Shown here one piece after another: positions 15,661 through 24,592 of a stretch of 64,000 nucleotides of DNA (position 1 is the stretch's first letter; each line of letters opens with the position of its first letter). The stretch is from Streptomyces avermitilis MA-4680 = NBRC 14893 (lineage in GTDB: Bacteria; Actinomycetota; Actinomycetes; Streptomycetales; Streptomycetaceae). A program made the position numbers and the translations under genes. The stretch lies in NCBI RefSeq assembly GCF_000009765.2, contig NC_003155.5:5828001-5892000 (forward strand). Reading direction: 5' to 3'. Below the pieces are notes generated by a model. The model was not told the DNA's origin. It ran no database searches and saw only the letters and a program-made list of their open reading frames with translations.

Positions 15661-17208
15661 CTAGGACGGCGGCAGGCACTCCTTGGCCGGTGGCCGGCCC
15701 TCCGGCCAGGCCATCCTGAGGAAGCGGGCGCGGGCGTCGGGGGTCAGTTCCACGATCGGCACGGCCTTGTCGTACGGGTTGCCGTGGGCGTCCAGGCAGA
15801 TCCATCCGCTCGCCCCGTTCACCCGCAGCTGCTTGCCCTTGACCTGCGGCCACTGGAGGCCCACGTCCGCGAGCGCCGGGATCCCGCCGGTCGGTGAGGC
15901 CCCGCGGATGCCGCGCACGGCGAGCCGCATGGCGTCGTACGCGATGATCAGCTGGCCGTCGGACAGGTCGACCGAACCGATCGGGCCGACCTCCTTGTCC
16001 CGCTTGCCGAGGGCCAGCAGGTCCGTGAGCACCTTCGCGTCCGCCGCGCCGCCGCCCGTCCTCGCCGCGTCCTTCGCCCAGGCGTCCGGATGGGCGAGGG
16101 CCGTGTAGCGCACGGACAACAGGGTGTCCCTGAGGGCACTGGGGTCGAGGTCCTTGTCGCCGGTGAGGTACGAGCCCTCGTCGCCGGTGAGCAGGGTGAA
16201 CCGGCGGTCGCTGCACCCGCGGGCGCCCAACGCGTTGATGAACTGCCGCAGTTGGGTGTGCCGGCCCGCGAACAGCACCGTGTCCGTGCTCTTCGGCGTG
16301 TCGCACAGGATGTTGGTGATCTGCGCGAACACGTTGGCGGTGCTGCCCTCCTTGCTGCGGTCCGTGGGCGGCGTGAACGGCTGCGCCCCGTAGCGCGAGC
16401 CCTTGAGCATCTTCTCGAAGGACCGCTGGATCGTCCGCGTGTACGGGTCGCCCGTCCGGTCGTACACCAGGAACGCCCTGGTGGCCGAGACCTTGGCGAA
16501 GGAGGCGAGCGCGCGGGCCTCGTCGGTGTTGGTGGGGGAGACCCGGGCGAGCCCGGGGAAGGGATCCTTGCCGTTCTGCCCGTTGGCGAGGTCGTCGGCC
16601 GTGATGGACGAGCCGACGACGGGGATGCCGCGCGCGGTCAGCGCCTTGACGGCCTTCTTGTTGTTCTCGGTGCTCAGGCCCACCCCGGTCACCGCGCGCA
16701 GCCGGTTTCGCCCCTTCGTCATGCCCTCCAGCTGGTCGACCGTCTGCCGCCAGTGCGCGCCCGTGGCACCGGGGTTGGCCAGCACCAGGCGGATCTTCGG
16801 CTTCAGGCCGGTGGAGTCGTGGTTGGCCTGGTACTGGGCCAGATAGGCGCCCTGGAGCTCGTGCAGCACATCGCCGAGGTTGTCGGCGTCGGTCGCGGTG
16901 AAGGGTTCGAGCAGCGCGACGGTGACATAACTGCCGGGCTTCAGGCGGGCGTTCTCGCGGTGGATCGCCCGTACGGTGTCGGCGAACTGCGGACGTCCGA
17001 AGGCGTACGTCGTCCACGAGACGCCCACGCACTCCTGGCTGCCCCGGGGCCGGACGACCCCGGGAGCGCAGGAGCGGTTCTCCTTCGTCGCCGTCATGCC
17101 GCCCCACACCCCGAGGCTCACGAGAACGGCCGCGAGCGCCAGGGCGACATACCGACGGAATCGAATCTCCCAGACGTCCTCGCGCAGCCATGTCCACACC
17201 CGTGCCAT
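15661..17208 (-). CDS. membrane-anchored periplasmic-binding-fold protein
   Basis: 515 residues. A short basic cytosolic N-terminus (WLREDVWEIRFRRY) leads to one membrane helix (about residues 21-40), then a long extracytoplasmic region resembling the ligand-binding fold of branched-chain amino acid ABC receptors (ALLEPFTATD, GIPVVGSSITADDL, AFLVYDRTGDPYTR, FAGRHTQLRQFINAL). There is no lipobox, so it is anchored by its helix, and no ABC permease or transport ATPase is nearby. ATG 17208 overlaps the stop of the upstream ATPase gene by 1 bp. The pairing suggests that ligand binding outside is relayed to the ATPase inside: a sensor rather than a transporter. This role is inference. Confidence 0.8.
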   Translation of the reverse strand: MARVWTWLREDVWEIRFRRYVALALAAVLVSLGVWGGMTATKENRSCAPGVVRPRGSQECVGVSWTTYAFGRPQFADTVRAIHRENARLKPGSYVTVALLEPFTATDADNLGDVLHELQGAYLAQYQANHDSTGLKPKIRLVLANPGATGAHWRQTVDQLEGMTKGRNRLRAVTGVGLSTENNKKAVKALTARGIPVVGSSITADDLANGQNGKDPFPGLARVSPTNTDEARALASFAKVSATRAFLVYDRTGDPYTRTIQRSFEKMLKGSRYGAQPFTPPTDRSKEGSTANVFAQITNILCDTPKSTDTVLFAGRHTQLRQFINALGARGCSDRRFTLLTGDEGSYLTGDKDLDPSALRDTLLSVRYTALAHPDAWAKDAARTGGGAADAKVLTDLLALGKRDKEVGPIGSVDLSDGQLIIAYDAMRLAVRGIRGASPTGGIPALADVGLQWPQVKGKQLRVNGASGWICLDAHGNPYDKAVPIVELTPDARARFLRMAWPEGRPPAKECLPPS

Positions 17209-19307
17209 CACCGGCCCCCGTCCCCGCTGTCGTGGTCGTCGCCCGGGATGCGGAAGGGGCGGCCGGCGAGCGCGTCCGACGGCCAGTCCCGCGAGGCCCG
17301 CCACAGCAGGGCGTTGCCCGCGGGCCGCAGATTCGACAGCTGCTCCAGCTCGAAGCGCAGCCGCTCGGTCACCTTCGGGTCGGGCAGCACCAGTGGGTCG
17401 GTGAGCTGCCAGACGGCGTGCAGCAGCCGTCGTACCCGCAGATGCAGTACGGCGTTCACACTGTCCGGCGGCTGCTGGTCCGCGTCCGTGTGCCCGAGCG
17501 CGACGGAGGACCGGTGGTCGTGGCCGTCGAAGTCGCGGCCGTCGGGGTCGTGCGCGTGGTAATAGGGCGCGGACGCGATGAAGACGAGGGACGCCAGCCA
17601 GCTGCGGGTGTCGGCGCGCGGGAAGGTGTCCCGCAGGTGCGCCACCGCGAAGTCGGCCTTGCCCAGGGCGAGTTCGTGATGCAGTCGGTAGCGGGCGCTG
17701 TCCGGTGGGTCCTCGTCGCCGTAGTGGTCGATGAGCGTGCGGTGCGCGGCCCGCCACCGCTCGTGGTCCGGGTCGCCGTGGTGCAGCCGCAGCAGGAGCA
17801 GCGCGCGCAGGAAGGGATCGCCGACGAACTGCCCGGAGGCCGCCGCCCAGCCCTCCGCCCCGAGCCGCTCCTCCAGATCGAGCACGCCCGAGGTGCCGAA
17901 GTCCTCCGGGAGCTGGGCCTCGGCGAGCGCGCACGCCGAGTCGCGGTCGTGGGCGGCGGCGAGCACGGTCAGCTCGTCGAGCCGGCCGCCGGGCACGAGC
18001 CGGTCGAGGAGTTCCTGGTAGGCGGGGCGGCCGTCGTGGTCCTCGTGCATCGCGACATCGGCGGTGAGCAGTTCTCCCAGGGAGGCGGCCCCCTGGGGCA
18101 GGTTCTGCCTCGCCGACTCGGCGAGCAGGGTGATGCCGAGCGGGCTGCCGCCGGTCAGCCGGTGGGTGGCGTGCGGGAGCTGGGGCGGCACGTCCAGGCC
18201 GTGCGAGGCGGCGCCCACGAGGTGCAGTGTGTCGTCGGGGGTCAGCGGCGGCAGCGAGACGAGCAGCGCACGGGAGGACGGTGAGGCACCCGGCTCCCAG
18301 CCGGTCCCCCGGGCCACCTCGGGCAGGGCGCGGCGGCCCGCGTTGCGCAGCGCCGGGTGGGTGTACCCGCGGAGAGCCGCGAAGAAGACGACCTGGTCGG
18401 CGATGCCGTCGGCACGGTCGCGCAGCACCGACTCCAGGACGCCGAGGCCCGCCGGCCGCTGCACGTTGTCGATCAGGACGACCGGACGGCCCAGGCGGTG
18501 CGAGCGCTGCATGACGCCCGCGTACGCGTCGTCGAGATCGGCCAGCAGGGCCCGTACGAGATGGCGCTCGGCGTGCGTGCGGGAGTCGCCGCCCGCCCTG
18601 AAGTGCCGGGAGAGCAGGATGAGTCCGAGCTTGGGGTTGCCGCCCGCGTTGGGATAGTCGCGGTACCAGGTGGCGGCCCTGCGCAGCCGGCGGGTGGCCG
18701 GGCCGATGCCCTCGGCGAACGCCTCCAGGGTGGCCTCGATGATCGGCGCCACGACCGGACCCGTACCGCTCATCGAGGCGATCAGCTTGGCGACGACCTT
18801 GCTCACCCAGCGGCCCGCGAATCCCGACAGCACGGACCCCGTCTCGTTCAGCAGCAGGATCCGCTCGGCCTCCTGCCGGATGCGCGGCACGTCCCGGTCG
18901 CTCCAGCCGCCCGCCGCGACGGCGAGCAGCCCGGACGCGAGCCGTGGAAAACCGATCCGTCCGGCGCCCCGCACCGGCTCCGCGAGCTGCTCGGCGACCG
19001 TGGTGAGCGCCTGGCCCACCGGTGACCAGGCCTCCGCGGGCCGCTCGGGCGGCGGAGCGGCGAACTGCTGCTCCTCGCCGTCGATCAGCGCGACCGGGGT
19101 GTGGCCGTGGTAGGCGTCCCGCAGCTCACGCAGTGCGGCGCTCTTGCCGAGCCCGCGACCGCCCGCGAGCACCACGAACGGCAGCTCCCCCGCGTGCTCG
19201 TACGGCGACGAGCGGAGCTGGTACGGGCGCAGGCCGATGAGTCGTGGAGCGAGACCGGGCGGATCGCTGTCGAACAGCGCCCCGCGTCCGTGCAGCCCTC
19301 TGTGCAC
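17208..19307 (-). CDS. STAND-like P-loop ATPase paired with a binding-fold membrane protein
   Basis: 699 residues. The Walker A motif GGRGLGKSA lies at residues 49-57, close to the N-terminus after GLRPYQLRSSPYEHAG; a Walker B candidate is RPVVLIDNVQRP. The middle part has AAA/STAND features (LPPLTPDDTLHLVGAA, HRLTGGSPLGITLLAES resembling a GxP motif). The C-terminal half is helical and without recognisable repeats. There is no signal peptide, so it is cytosolic. GTG 19307 is preceded by GGGGGAG. It is translationally coupled to the downstream membrane protein. STAND ATPases are molecular switches; here the input may come from the extracytoplasmic binding domain, but no output domain is visible. 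Confidence 0.75.
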   Translation of the reverse strand: MHRGLHGRGALFDSDPPGLAPRLIGLRPYQLRSSPYEHAGELPFVVLAGGRGLGKSAALRELRDAYHGHTPVALIDGEEQQFAAPPPERPAEAWSPVGQALTTVAEQLAEPVRGAGRIGFPRLASGLLAVAAGGWSDRDVPRIRQEAERILLLNETGSVLSGFAGRWVSKVVAKLIASMSGTGPVVAPIIEATLEAFAEGIGPATRRLRRAATWYRDYPNAGGNPKLGLILLSRHFRAGGDSRTHAERHLVRALLADLDDAYAGVMQRSHRLGRPVVLIDNVQRPAGLGVLESVLRDRADGIADQVVFFAALRGYTHPALRNAGRRALPEVARGTGWEPGASPSSRALLVSLPPLTPDDTLHLVGAASHGLDVPPQLPHATHRLTGGSPLGITLLAESARQNLPQGAASLGELLTADVAMHEDHDGRPAYQELLDRLVPGGRLDELTVLAAAHDRDSACALAEAQLPEDFGTSGVLDLEERLGAEGWAAASGQFVGDPFLRALLLLRLHHGDPDHERWRAAHRTLIDHYGDEDPPDSARYRLHHELALGKADFAVAHLRDTFPRADTRSWLASLVFIASAPYYHAHDPDGRDFDGHDHRSSVALGHTDADQQPPDSVNAVLHLRVRRLLHAVWQLTDPLVLPDPKVTERLRFELEQLSNLRPAGNALLWRASRDWPSDALAGRPFRIPGDDHDSGDGGR

Positions 19308-19435
19308 CGCATCTCCCCCCGGCGCGGTCCGTCCCGATGTGCTGCTGTGAGGTGTATCAACACCAGCGTAAATAGGGGGACTTGGTTCGGGATAGGGCGC
19401 GTGGTGTCCGTTGGGTTACGAAAGTTGCCCGCTGA

Positions 19436-20410
19436 TCAGTCGACTGTGATCGAATTCAGCTTCTCCCGTAGGTACGTGTGGGAGTCGACCGGTTCGTATG
19501 CGACGCGGCCCACCGGCGCCGGGACCGACTCCACGAGTGTCCCCGGTGTGCACTCGCCGAAGTAGACCAGCGACATCAGCTCCTCGGCGGGCGCGTCGGC
19601 GGGCGGGGGCAGCACGCGGTGCCGTCCCGAGCGCCACCGGTCTCCCGTCCAACGGGCCATCAGATCGCCGATGTTGATGGTGAACGCCGCCGGGTCGAAG
19701 GGCGCGTCCGCCCAGCCGCCGTCGTCCGTGTACACCTGGAGACCGCCCTTGCCGGCCTGGCGGTCGAGGATCGTGACCGTGCCGAAGTCGGTGTGCGGGC
19801 CGATGCGGAACTGGCCGGGGGCCGGGTCGCCGGTCACCTCCGTGCCCGGGTACCAGTTGATGTTGAAGCCGTAGGTCGGATGGGTCATGTGCTTCGTGAA
19901 GAAGTCCGGCTCCAGGCCGAGGGCCTCGCCGAGGAGCGTGAGGAGGCGGTCCTCCAGCCCGGCCATCTCCGCCAGATACTCCTCGCACGGTTCTCGCAGC
20001 TCGGGTGCCTCGGCGGGCCAGACGTTCGGCGCGTACCACTCCGCGTTGGTCTCCGGGTCCTCGAACGGCTCGTGCGTCGCGAACGTCAGCGACTCCTTGA
20101 GGTCGGGCGGGGTCTCGGTGCCCTCGGAGTAGCCGTTGGCCTCGGCACCGGGACCGAGCCAGCCGCGCCCGCCGACCCGGGCGGCGTACCGCTGCTTGGT
20201 CTCGGCGGGCAGCGTGAAGAAGGCGCGGGCGGCCACCCGGATGCGGGTGCGGAGGGACGGGTCCACGCCGTGGCCGGTGACCAGGAGGAAGCCGGCGGTC
20301 CGAAGGGCGTCGTCGACGGTGCGGGCGATCCGCGCCCGGGCGTCGGGGTCGCCGGAGAGCCAGGGGCGCAGGTCGACGGTCGGGATGCGGGGGGTACGGG
20401 CGTCACTCAC
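19436..20410 (-). CDS. 2-oxoglutarate/Fe(II)-dependent oxygenase, isopenicillin N synthase-like
   Basis: 324 residues. Contains the non-heme iron-binding H-x-D...H triad: IGPHTDFGTVTIL and SGRHRVLPP, in the order of the isopenicillin N synthase/gibberellin oxidase family, plus the N-terminal DIOX_N-like segment (AGFLLVTGHGVDPSL). Such enzymes hydroxylate, desaturate or cyclise small molecules using O2. The usual Arg for 2-oxoglutarate is not obvious in LMSLVYFGECTPG, so cosubstrate use should be left open. GTG 20410 overlaps the deaminase stop by 8 bp, which couples it to a nucleobase-deaminase-type enzyme and makes a purine or pyrimidine-derived substrate worth considering. Confidence 0.88.
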   Translation of the reverse strand: MSDARTPRIPTVDLRPWLSGDPDARARIARTVDDALRTAGFLLVTGHGVDPSLRTRIRVAARAFFTLPAETKQRYAARVGGRGWLGPGAEANGYSEGTETPPDLKESLTFATHEPFEDPETNAEWYAPNVWPAEAPELREPCEEYLAEMAGLEDRLLTLLGEALGLEPDFFTKHMTHPTYGFNINWYPGTEVTGDPAPGQFRIGPHTDFGTVTILDRQAGKGGLQVYTDDGGWADAPFDPAAFTINIGDLMARWTGDRWRSGRHRVLPPPADAPAEELMSLVYFGECTPGTLVESVPAPVGRVAYEPVDSHTYLREKLNSITVD

Positions 20411-20864
20411 CGATGTCCTCGTTCCACAGTGCCGGGTTGTTCTTGATGAAGCCGCGCAGCAGGGCGGTGCACTCGGGATCGTCGAGGAGCACGATCTCCA
20501 CGCCGTGCTCCGCCAGCCAGTCGTGGCCGCCGTGGAAGGTGGCCGCCTCGCCCACCACGACCCGCGAGATGCCGAACTGGCGGACCAGGCCGGAGCAGTA
20601 CCAGCACGGCGAGAGGGTCGTCACCATCGTCGTACCGCGGTACGTCCGCTGCCGTCCGGCGCTGCGGAACGCCGCCGTCTCCGCGTGCATCGACGGGTCG
20701 TCGTCCTGGACGCGGCGGTTGTGGCCGCGGCCGAGCAGGGCGCCGTCCGCGCCGTACAGCGCGGCGCCGATGGGGATGCCGCCCTCGGCCAGCCCGGCGC
20801 GGGCCTCCTCGACGGCCGTGGCGAGCCATGCGCGTGCCTGTGCCTGATCCATGACCTGATCCAT
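20403..20864 (-). CDS. nucleoside/cytosine deaminase-like zinc enzyme
   Basis: 153 residues. The zinc and catalytic motifs of the cytidine/deoxycytidylate deaminase superfamily are intact: HAE (60-62, in SMHAETAAF) and PCWYC (86-90). The closest pattern is the yeast-type cytosine deaminase/guanine deaminase group. ATG 20864 is used; ATG 20852 is also possible. It overlaps the following oxygenase gene by 8 bp, so the two are probably expressed from one mRNA. Its likely role is hydrolytic deamination of a free base or related amine in the cytosol, and the substrate cannot be fixed from sequence. Confidence 0.87.
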   Translation of the reverse strand: MDQVMDQAQARAWLATAVEEARAGLAEGGIPIGAALYGADGALLGRGHNRRVQDDDPSMHAETAAFRSAGRQRTYRGTTMVTTLSPCWYCSGLVRQFGISRVVVGEAATFHGGHDWLAEHGVEIVLLDDPECTALLRGFIKNNPALWNEDIGE

Positions 20865-21101
20865 GTCCTCACTCGCGTGCGGCGAAAACACGCGGGCGGC
20901 GGGCGGCGGCCCGCGCACGGTGGCGTGACCGTCAGCGGCCCCGCTGTCCGTGCAGCCGGGCCAGCGCGCGGAAGGACTCCTTCGGCCCGACGTCGTGTCA
21001 CCGTCCTGGGACCAGTCCGGGAAGCGGCCCGTGTCCCGCCGTCCGCCGATGGTCTACGGAGGGGCGCCGAAAGTGTGGCCTCCCACACCCGCGGCGCACG
21101 G

Positions 21102-21569
21102 TCAGACGGAGAGCCGGAGGTCGATCCAGGGGACGGTGTCGCCCGGCAGCAGATAGCGCTCGGTCTCGGCGAACCCGTGCTTCAGGGCGAACCGCAGGCC
21201 GTCCGGGTTGGAACTCAGGACGACGGTCTCGATCACCTGCGCGCCGAGTGCGCGAGCGTGCTTCAGCCCCCGCTCGTACATCTCCCCGCCGAAACCCCGC
21301 CCGCGGTGGGCGGCGAGAACGCGGGCGATCACCGTGGCGGTGGCCGGGGCGTCCGGGGTCGGGGCGTCCGCGGGCGGGCGCACGGTCGAGCAGCCGACCA
21401 GGACGTCGTCGAGGTAGGCGACCTCCAGGCGGTTGCGGCCGGCGCGCTCACGTACGTCGTCGAGGGACAGGACATGCGCGGGGATGATCGTGTTGTGGAC
21501 GTGCCGCCAGTCCTGGAGGGACCGGGGAGAGGCCTCGCCGCCCACGTGTTCGAAGCGAAGAAGGGTCAC
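21102..21569 (-). CDS. GNAT-family N-acetyltransferase
   Basis: 155 residues from GTG 21569 (a TTG at 21605 is the alternative). The acetyl-CoA-binding motif A is VIARVLAAHRGRGFGGEMYERGL, with the R/Q-x-x-G-x-G/A pattern (RGRGFG), followed by VLSSNPDGLRFALKHGFAETER, the typical motif B with the 'kxGF' turn. The fold is a single GNAT domain with no extra segments. It stands alone between the deaminase pair and a PLDc_N membrane protein, so its acceptor substrate is unknown. Confidence 0.85.
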   Translation of the reverse strand: MTLLRFEHVGGEASPRSLQDWRHVHNTIIPAHVLSLDDVRERAGRNRLEVAYLDDVLVGCSTVRPPADAPTPDAPATATVIARVLAAHRGRGFGGEMYERGLKHARALGAQVIETVVLSSNPDGLRFALKHGFAETERYLLPGDTVPWIDLRLSV

Positions 21570-21692
21570 CGGAGCAGCAAATCGGCGCGCATGACGGCAC
21601 GTCAACCACGTTTACGGACCGGGTCCGGCCACCGGGCCGCCCCGGCCCCCACCGACCGGGACCGGCACCGCGACCCCGGTCGACCGGTCCCG

Positions 21693-22085
21693 TCAGTCCT
21701 TGGAGTCCTCGCCGCTCTCGCGCCGGCGCAGTTCCTCCTCGCGGCGGCGCAGATCGGCCTCCCAGTCCTTCAGCAGTGCCTCGTCCTTCTTGCTCTCGGC
21801 CTTGAGGGACTGGAGGAACTCGGGATTGTCGTCGGGCGCGACGAACTCGGCGCGGTGGTTGCGATGCCATTCGGACGGCGTCGAACCGCCCGCCGGGCCG
21901 CGCCGCGCCCGGCCCGCGACGAGCCAGGCGATCGGGCCGACGAGCACCTCGCCGAAGAGCAGGATGATGATCACCCACACCACCTTCGGCAGCCCCCGCA
22001 CCTCCTCCTCGGGGGTGTTCAGGCAGTCGATGAAGGCGTAGATCCACAGCGCCAGGACCAGCAGGAACGGCAGATACCTGAGCAT
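21693..22085 (-). CDS. PLDc_N-type small membrane protein
   Basis: 130 residues. Two membrane helices (about 2-20 and 35-60) flank the sequence NTPEEEVRGLPKVVWVIIILLFGEVLVG, the pattern of the phospholipase D nuclease N-terminal (PLDc_N) domain, a common small membrane module in actinobacteria. The C-terminal half is strongly charged with a likely coiled coil (SLKAESKKDEALLKDWEADL). No catalytic HKD motif is present. It is divergent from the UbiD-like menaquinone gene, with an 87-bp shared promoter region. Function unknown. Confidence 0.85.
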   Translation of the reverse strand: MLRYLPFLLVLALWIYAFIDCLNTPEEEVRGLPKVVWVIIILLFGEVLVGPIAWLVAGRARRGPAGGSTPSEWHRNHRAEFVAPDDNPEFLQSLKAESKKDEALLKDWEADLRRREEELRRRESGEDSKD

Positions 22086-22172
22086 GGTCGAGCGATCCCC
22101 CAGAGAACGACGGCGGGGCGGCTAAGGCCCCGGTGACGGGCACAGGGTAGCGGGTACCGGATACTGGACCGC

Positions 22173-23624
22173 ATGGCTTACGACGATCTTCGCTCGCTGC
22201 TGAGGGCGCTGGAGCGCGAGGGCGACCTCAAGCGCATCAAGGCCGAGGTCGACCCGTATCTGGAGGTCGGGGAGATCGTCGACCGGGTGCAGAAGGCGGG
22301 CGGCCCGGCGCTGCTGTTCGAGAACGTGCGCGGGTCGGCGATGCCGCTCGCGATGAACGTGTTCGGCACGGACCGGCGGCTGCTCAAGGCCCTCGGGCTG
22401 AAGTCGTACGGCGAGATCACCGACAAGATCGGCGGCCTGCTGAAGCCGGAGCTGCCGCACGGGTTCGTCGGGGTGCGCGAGGCGTTCGGCAAGCTGGGCG
22501 CGATGACGCACGTGCCGCCGAGGAAGGTGAAGGACGCCCCGGTCCAGGAGGTCGTCCTGCGCGGGGACGACGTCGACCTCGACCAGCTCCCGGCCCTGTT
22601 CACCTGGCCCCAGGACGGCGGCTCGTTCTTCAACCTGGGCCTGACCCACACCAAGGACCCCGAGAGCGGCATCCGCAATCTCGGGCTCTACCGCCTCCAG
22701 CGCCACGACAAGCGCACCATCGGCATGCACTGGCAGATCCACAAGGACAGCCGGAACCACTACCAGGTGGCCGCGCGGCGGGGCGAGAGGCTGCCCGTCG
22801 CGATCGCCTTCGGGTGCCCGCCCGCGGTGACGTACGCTTCCACGGCCCCGCTGCCCGGGGACATCGACGAGTACCTCTTCGCCGGGTTCATCCAGGGCAA
22901 GCGGATCGAGATGGTCGACTGCAAGACGGTCCCGCTCCAGGTCCCGGCGCAGGCCGAGGTCGTACTGGAGGGGTGGCTGGAGCCGGGCGAGATGCTCCCC
23001 GAGGGGCCGTTCGGCGACCACACCGGCTTCTACACGCCGCAGGAGCCGTTCCCCGCGCTGAAGATCGACTGTGTGACGATGCGGAAGCGTCCGCTGCTCC
23101 AGTCGATCGTGGTCGGCCGGCCGCCGACGGAGGACGGACCGCTGGGCCGGGCGACGGAGCGTTTCTTCCTGCCCCTGTTGAAGATCATCGTGCCGGACAT
23201 CGTGGACTACCACCTGCCCGAGGCGGGCGGCTTCCACAACTGCGCGATCGTCTCCATCGACAAGAAGTACCCGAAGCACGCCCAGAAGGTGATGCACGCG
23301 GTCTGGGGCGCGCACATGATGTCCCTGACCAAGCTGATCGTGATCGTCGACTCCGACTGCGACGTGCACGATCTGCACGAGGTCGCCTGGCGGGCGCTCG
23401 GCAACACGGACTACGCCCGCGACCTCACGGTCGTCGAAGGCCCCGTTGACCATCTCGACCACGCCTCGTACCAGCAGTTCTGGGGCGGCAAGGCGGGGAT
23501 CGACGCGACGCGGAAGTGGCCCGAGGAGGGCTACACCCGGGACGGCGGGTGGCCCGAGATGGTGCTCTCCGACGCGGAGACGGCGGCGAAGGTCGACCGC
23601 CGCTGGAAGGAGTACGGACTGTGA
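22173..23624 (+). CDS. mqnL: UbiD-family decarboxylase of the futalosine menaquinone pathway
   Basis: 483 residues, full UbiD length. Features include LRALEREGDLKRIKAEVDPYLEVGEI at the N-terminus, GPFGDHTGFYTP, and the catalytic E-x3-R-type region in the C-terminal half. UbiD enzymes decarboxylate aromatic acids using prenylated FMN, which is made by a UbiX partner; a UbiX-like gene lies at 24758. In Streptomyces this gene family is linked to late steps after 1,4-dihydroxy-6-naphthoate formation in the Mqn pathway (symbol used with moderate confidence). The ATG 22173 is 7 nt after a GATACT -10-like box, so the mRNA may be nearly leaderless. It overlaps mqnP by GTGA. Confidence 0.9.
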   Translation: MAYDDLRSLLRALEREGDLKRIKAEVDPYLEVGEIVDRVQKAGGPALLFENVRGSAMPLAMNVFGTDRRLLKALGLKSYGEITDKIGGLLKPELPHGFVGVREAFGKLGAMTHVPPRKVKDAPVQEVVLRGDDVDLDQLPALFTWPQDGGSFFNLGLTHTKDPESGIRNLGLYRLQRHDKRTIGMHWQIHKDSRNHYQVAARRGERLPVAIAFGCPPAVTYASTAPLPGDIDEYLFAGFIQGKRIEMVDCKTVPLQVPAQAEVVLEGWLEPGEMLPEGPFGDHTGFYTPQEPFPALKIDCVTMRKRPLLQSIVVGRPPTEDGPLGRATERFFLPLLKIIVPDIVDYHLPEAGGFHNCAIVSIDKKYPKHAQKVMHAVWGAHMMSLTKLIVIVDSDCDVHDLHEVAWRALGNTDYARDLTVVEGPVDHLDHASYQQFWGGKAGIDATRKWPEEGYTRDGGWPEMVLSDAETAAKVDRRWKEYGL

Positions 23625-24526
23625 CCTCCGCATCCGCGGCGCTCCCGCAGCAGCCCGGCCGCACCAAGGCCTTCCTGCGCCTGGTGATGATCGAGCACTC
23701 CGTCTTCGCGCTGCCCTTCGCCTACATCGCCGCGCTGACCGCGATGTTCCAGTGGGACAGGAACATCCACTGGGTGAGGCTGCTGCTCGTCACGGTCGCG
23801 ATGGTCGGTCTGCGCACCTTCGCCATGGCGGCCAACCGGATCATCGACCGGGAGATCGACGCCCGCAATCCCCGTACGGCCCACCGTGAGCTGGTCACCG
23901 GCGCGATGTCGGTGCGGCACGCGTGGACGGGCGCGCTGGTGGCGCTGGTCTTCTTCCTGGGCGCGGCGGCGCTGCTGAACCCGCTGTGCCTGGCCCTCGC
24001 CCCCATCGCGGTGATCCCGATGGTGGTGTACCCGTACGGCAAGCGGTTCACGAACTTCCCGCAGGCGATCCTGGGTCTGGCCCAGGCGATGGGACCGGTC
24101 GGCGGCTGGCTGGCGATCAGCGGCGAGTGGTCCTGGGACGCGGTGATCCTGGGTCTCGCGGTCGGCGTCTGGATCGGCGGCTTCGATCTGATCTACGCCT
24201 GCCAGGACGTCGAGACGGACCGTGAGGTCGGGGTGATGTCGGTGCCGGCGCGCTTCGGCATCCAGGCCGCGATCTGGGGCGCCCGTGTCTGCCACGCCAT
24301 CACCACGGCGCTCCTCGTCTGGTACGCCTTCGCCACCGACGCGGGTGCGTTCTTCTGGTTCGGCCTGGTCATCGTCGCGGGCGCGTTCCTCTACGAGCAC
24401 TCCATCGTCAAGCCGCACGACCTGTCCCGCCTGAACCGGGCGTTCTTCTCTACGAACGGTTTCATCGGGATCAGCCTGTTCGTGTGTGCGCTGGGTGATT
24501 TGCTGGTGCGCGGGCTCACCGTGTAG
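23621..24526 (+). CDS. mqnP: 1,4-dihydroxy-6-naphthoate prenyltransferase MqnP (UbiA family)
   Basis: 301 residues with eight to nine membrane helices. The two Asp-rich prenyl-diphosphate/Mg-binding motifs are NRIIDREID (72-80) and CQDVETDREVG, as in UbiA-type prenyltransferases. It should attach the polyprenyl tail to dihydroxynaphthoate (or its carboxylate) in the membrane. GTG 23621 overlaps the UbiD-like stop by 4 bp, so decarboxylase and prenyltransferase are coupled. The following 231 bp to the UbiX gene carry a CRISPR relic and the promoter of ubiX. Confidence 0.93.
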   Translation: MTSASAALPQQPGRTKAFLRLVMIEHSVFALPFAYIAALTAMFQWDRNIHWVRLLLVTVAMVGLRTFAMAANRIIDREIDARNPRTAHRELVTGAMSVRHAWTGALVALVFFLGAAALLNPLCLALAPIAVIPMVVYPYGKRFTNFPQAILGLAQAMGPVGGWLAISGEWSWDAVILGLAVGVWIGGFDLIYACQDVETDREVGVMSVPARFGIQAAIWGARVCHAITTALLVWYAFATDAGAFFWFGLVIVAGAFLYEHSIVKPHDLSRLNRAFFSTNGFIGISLFVCALGDLLVRGLTV

Positions 24527-24592
24527 CCGGTTCAGGTGATCGGAGCACCCGGCCGCCCCACGGCGAACCGGCGAGCCGTACGGTTTCGCGGA

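Noticed and set aside
24532..24592. A third CRISPR repeat one unit upstream
   Set aside because: At the expected spacing the sequence has no match to the repeat core; a unit downstream of 24680 also fails.
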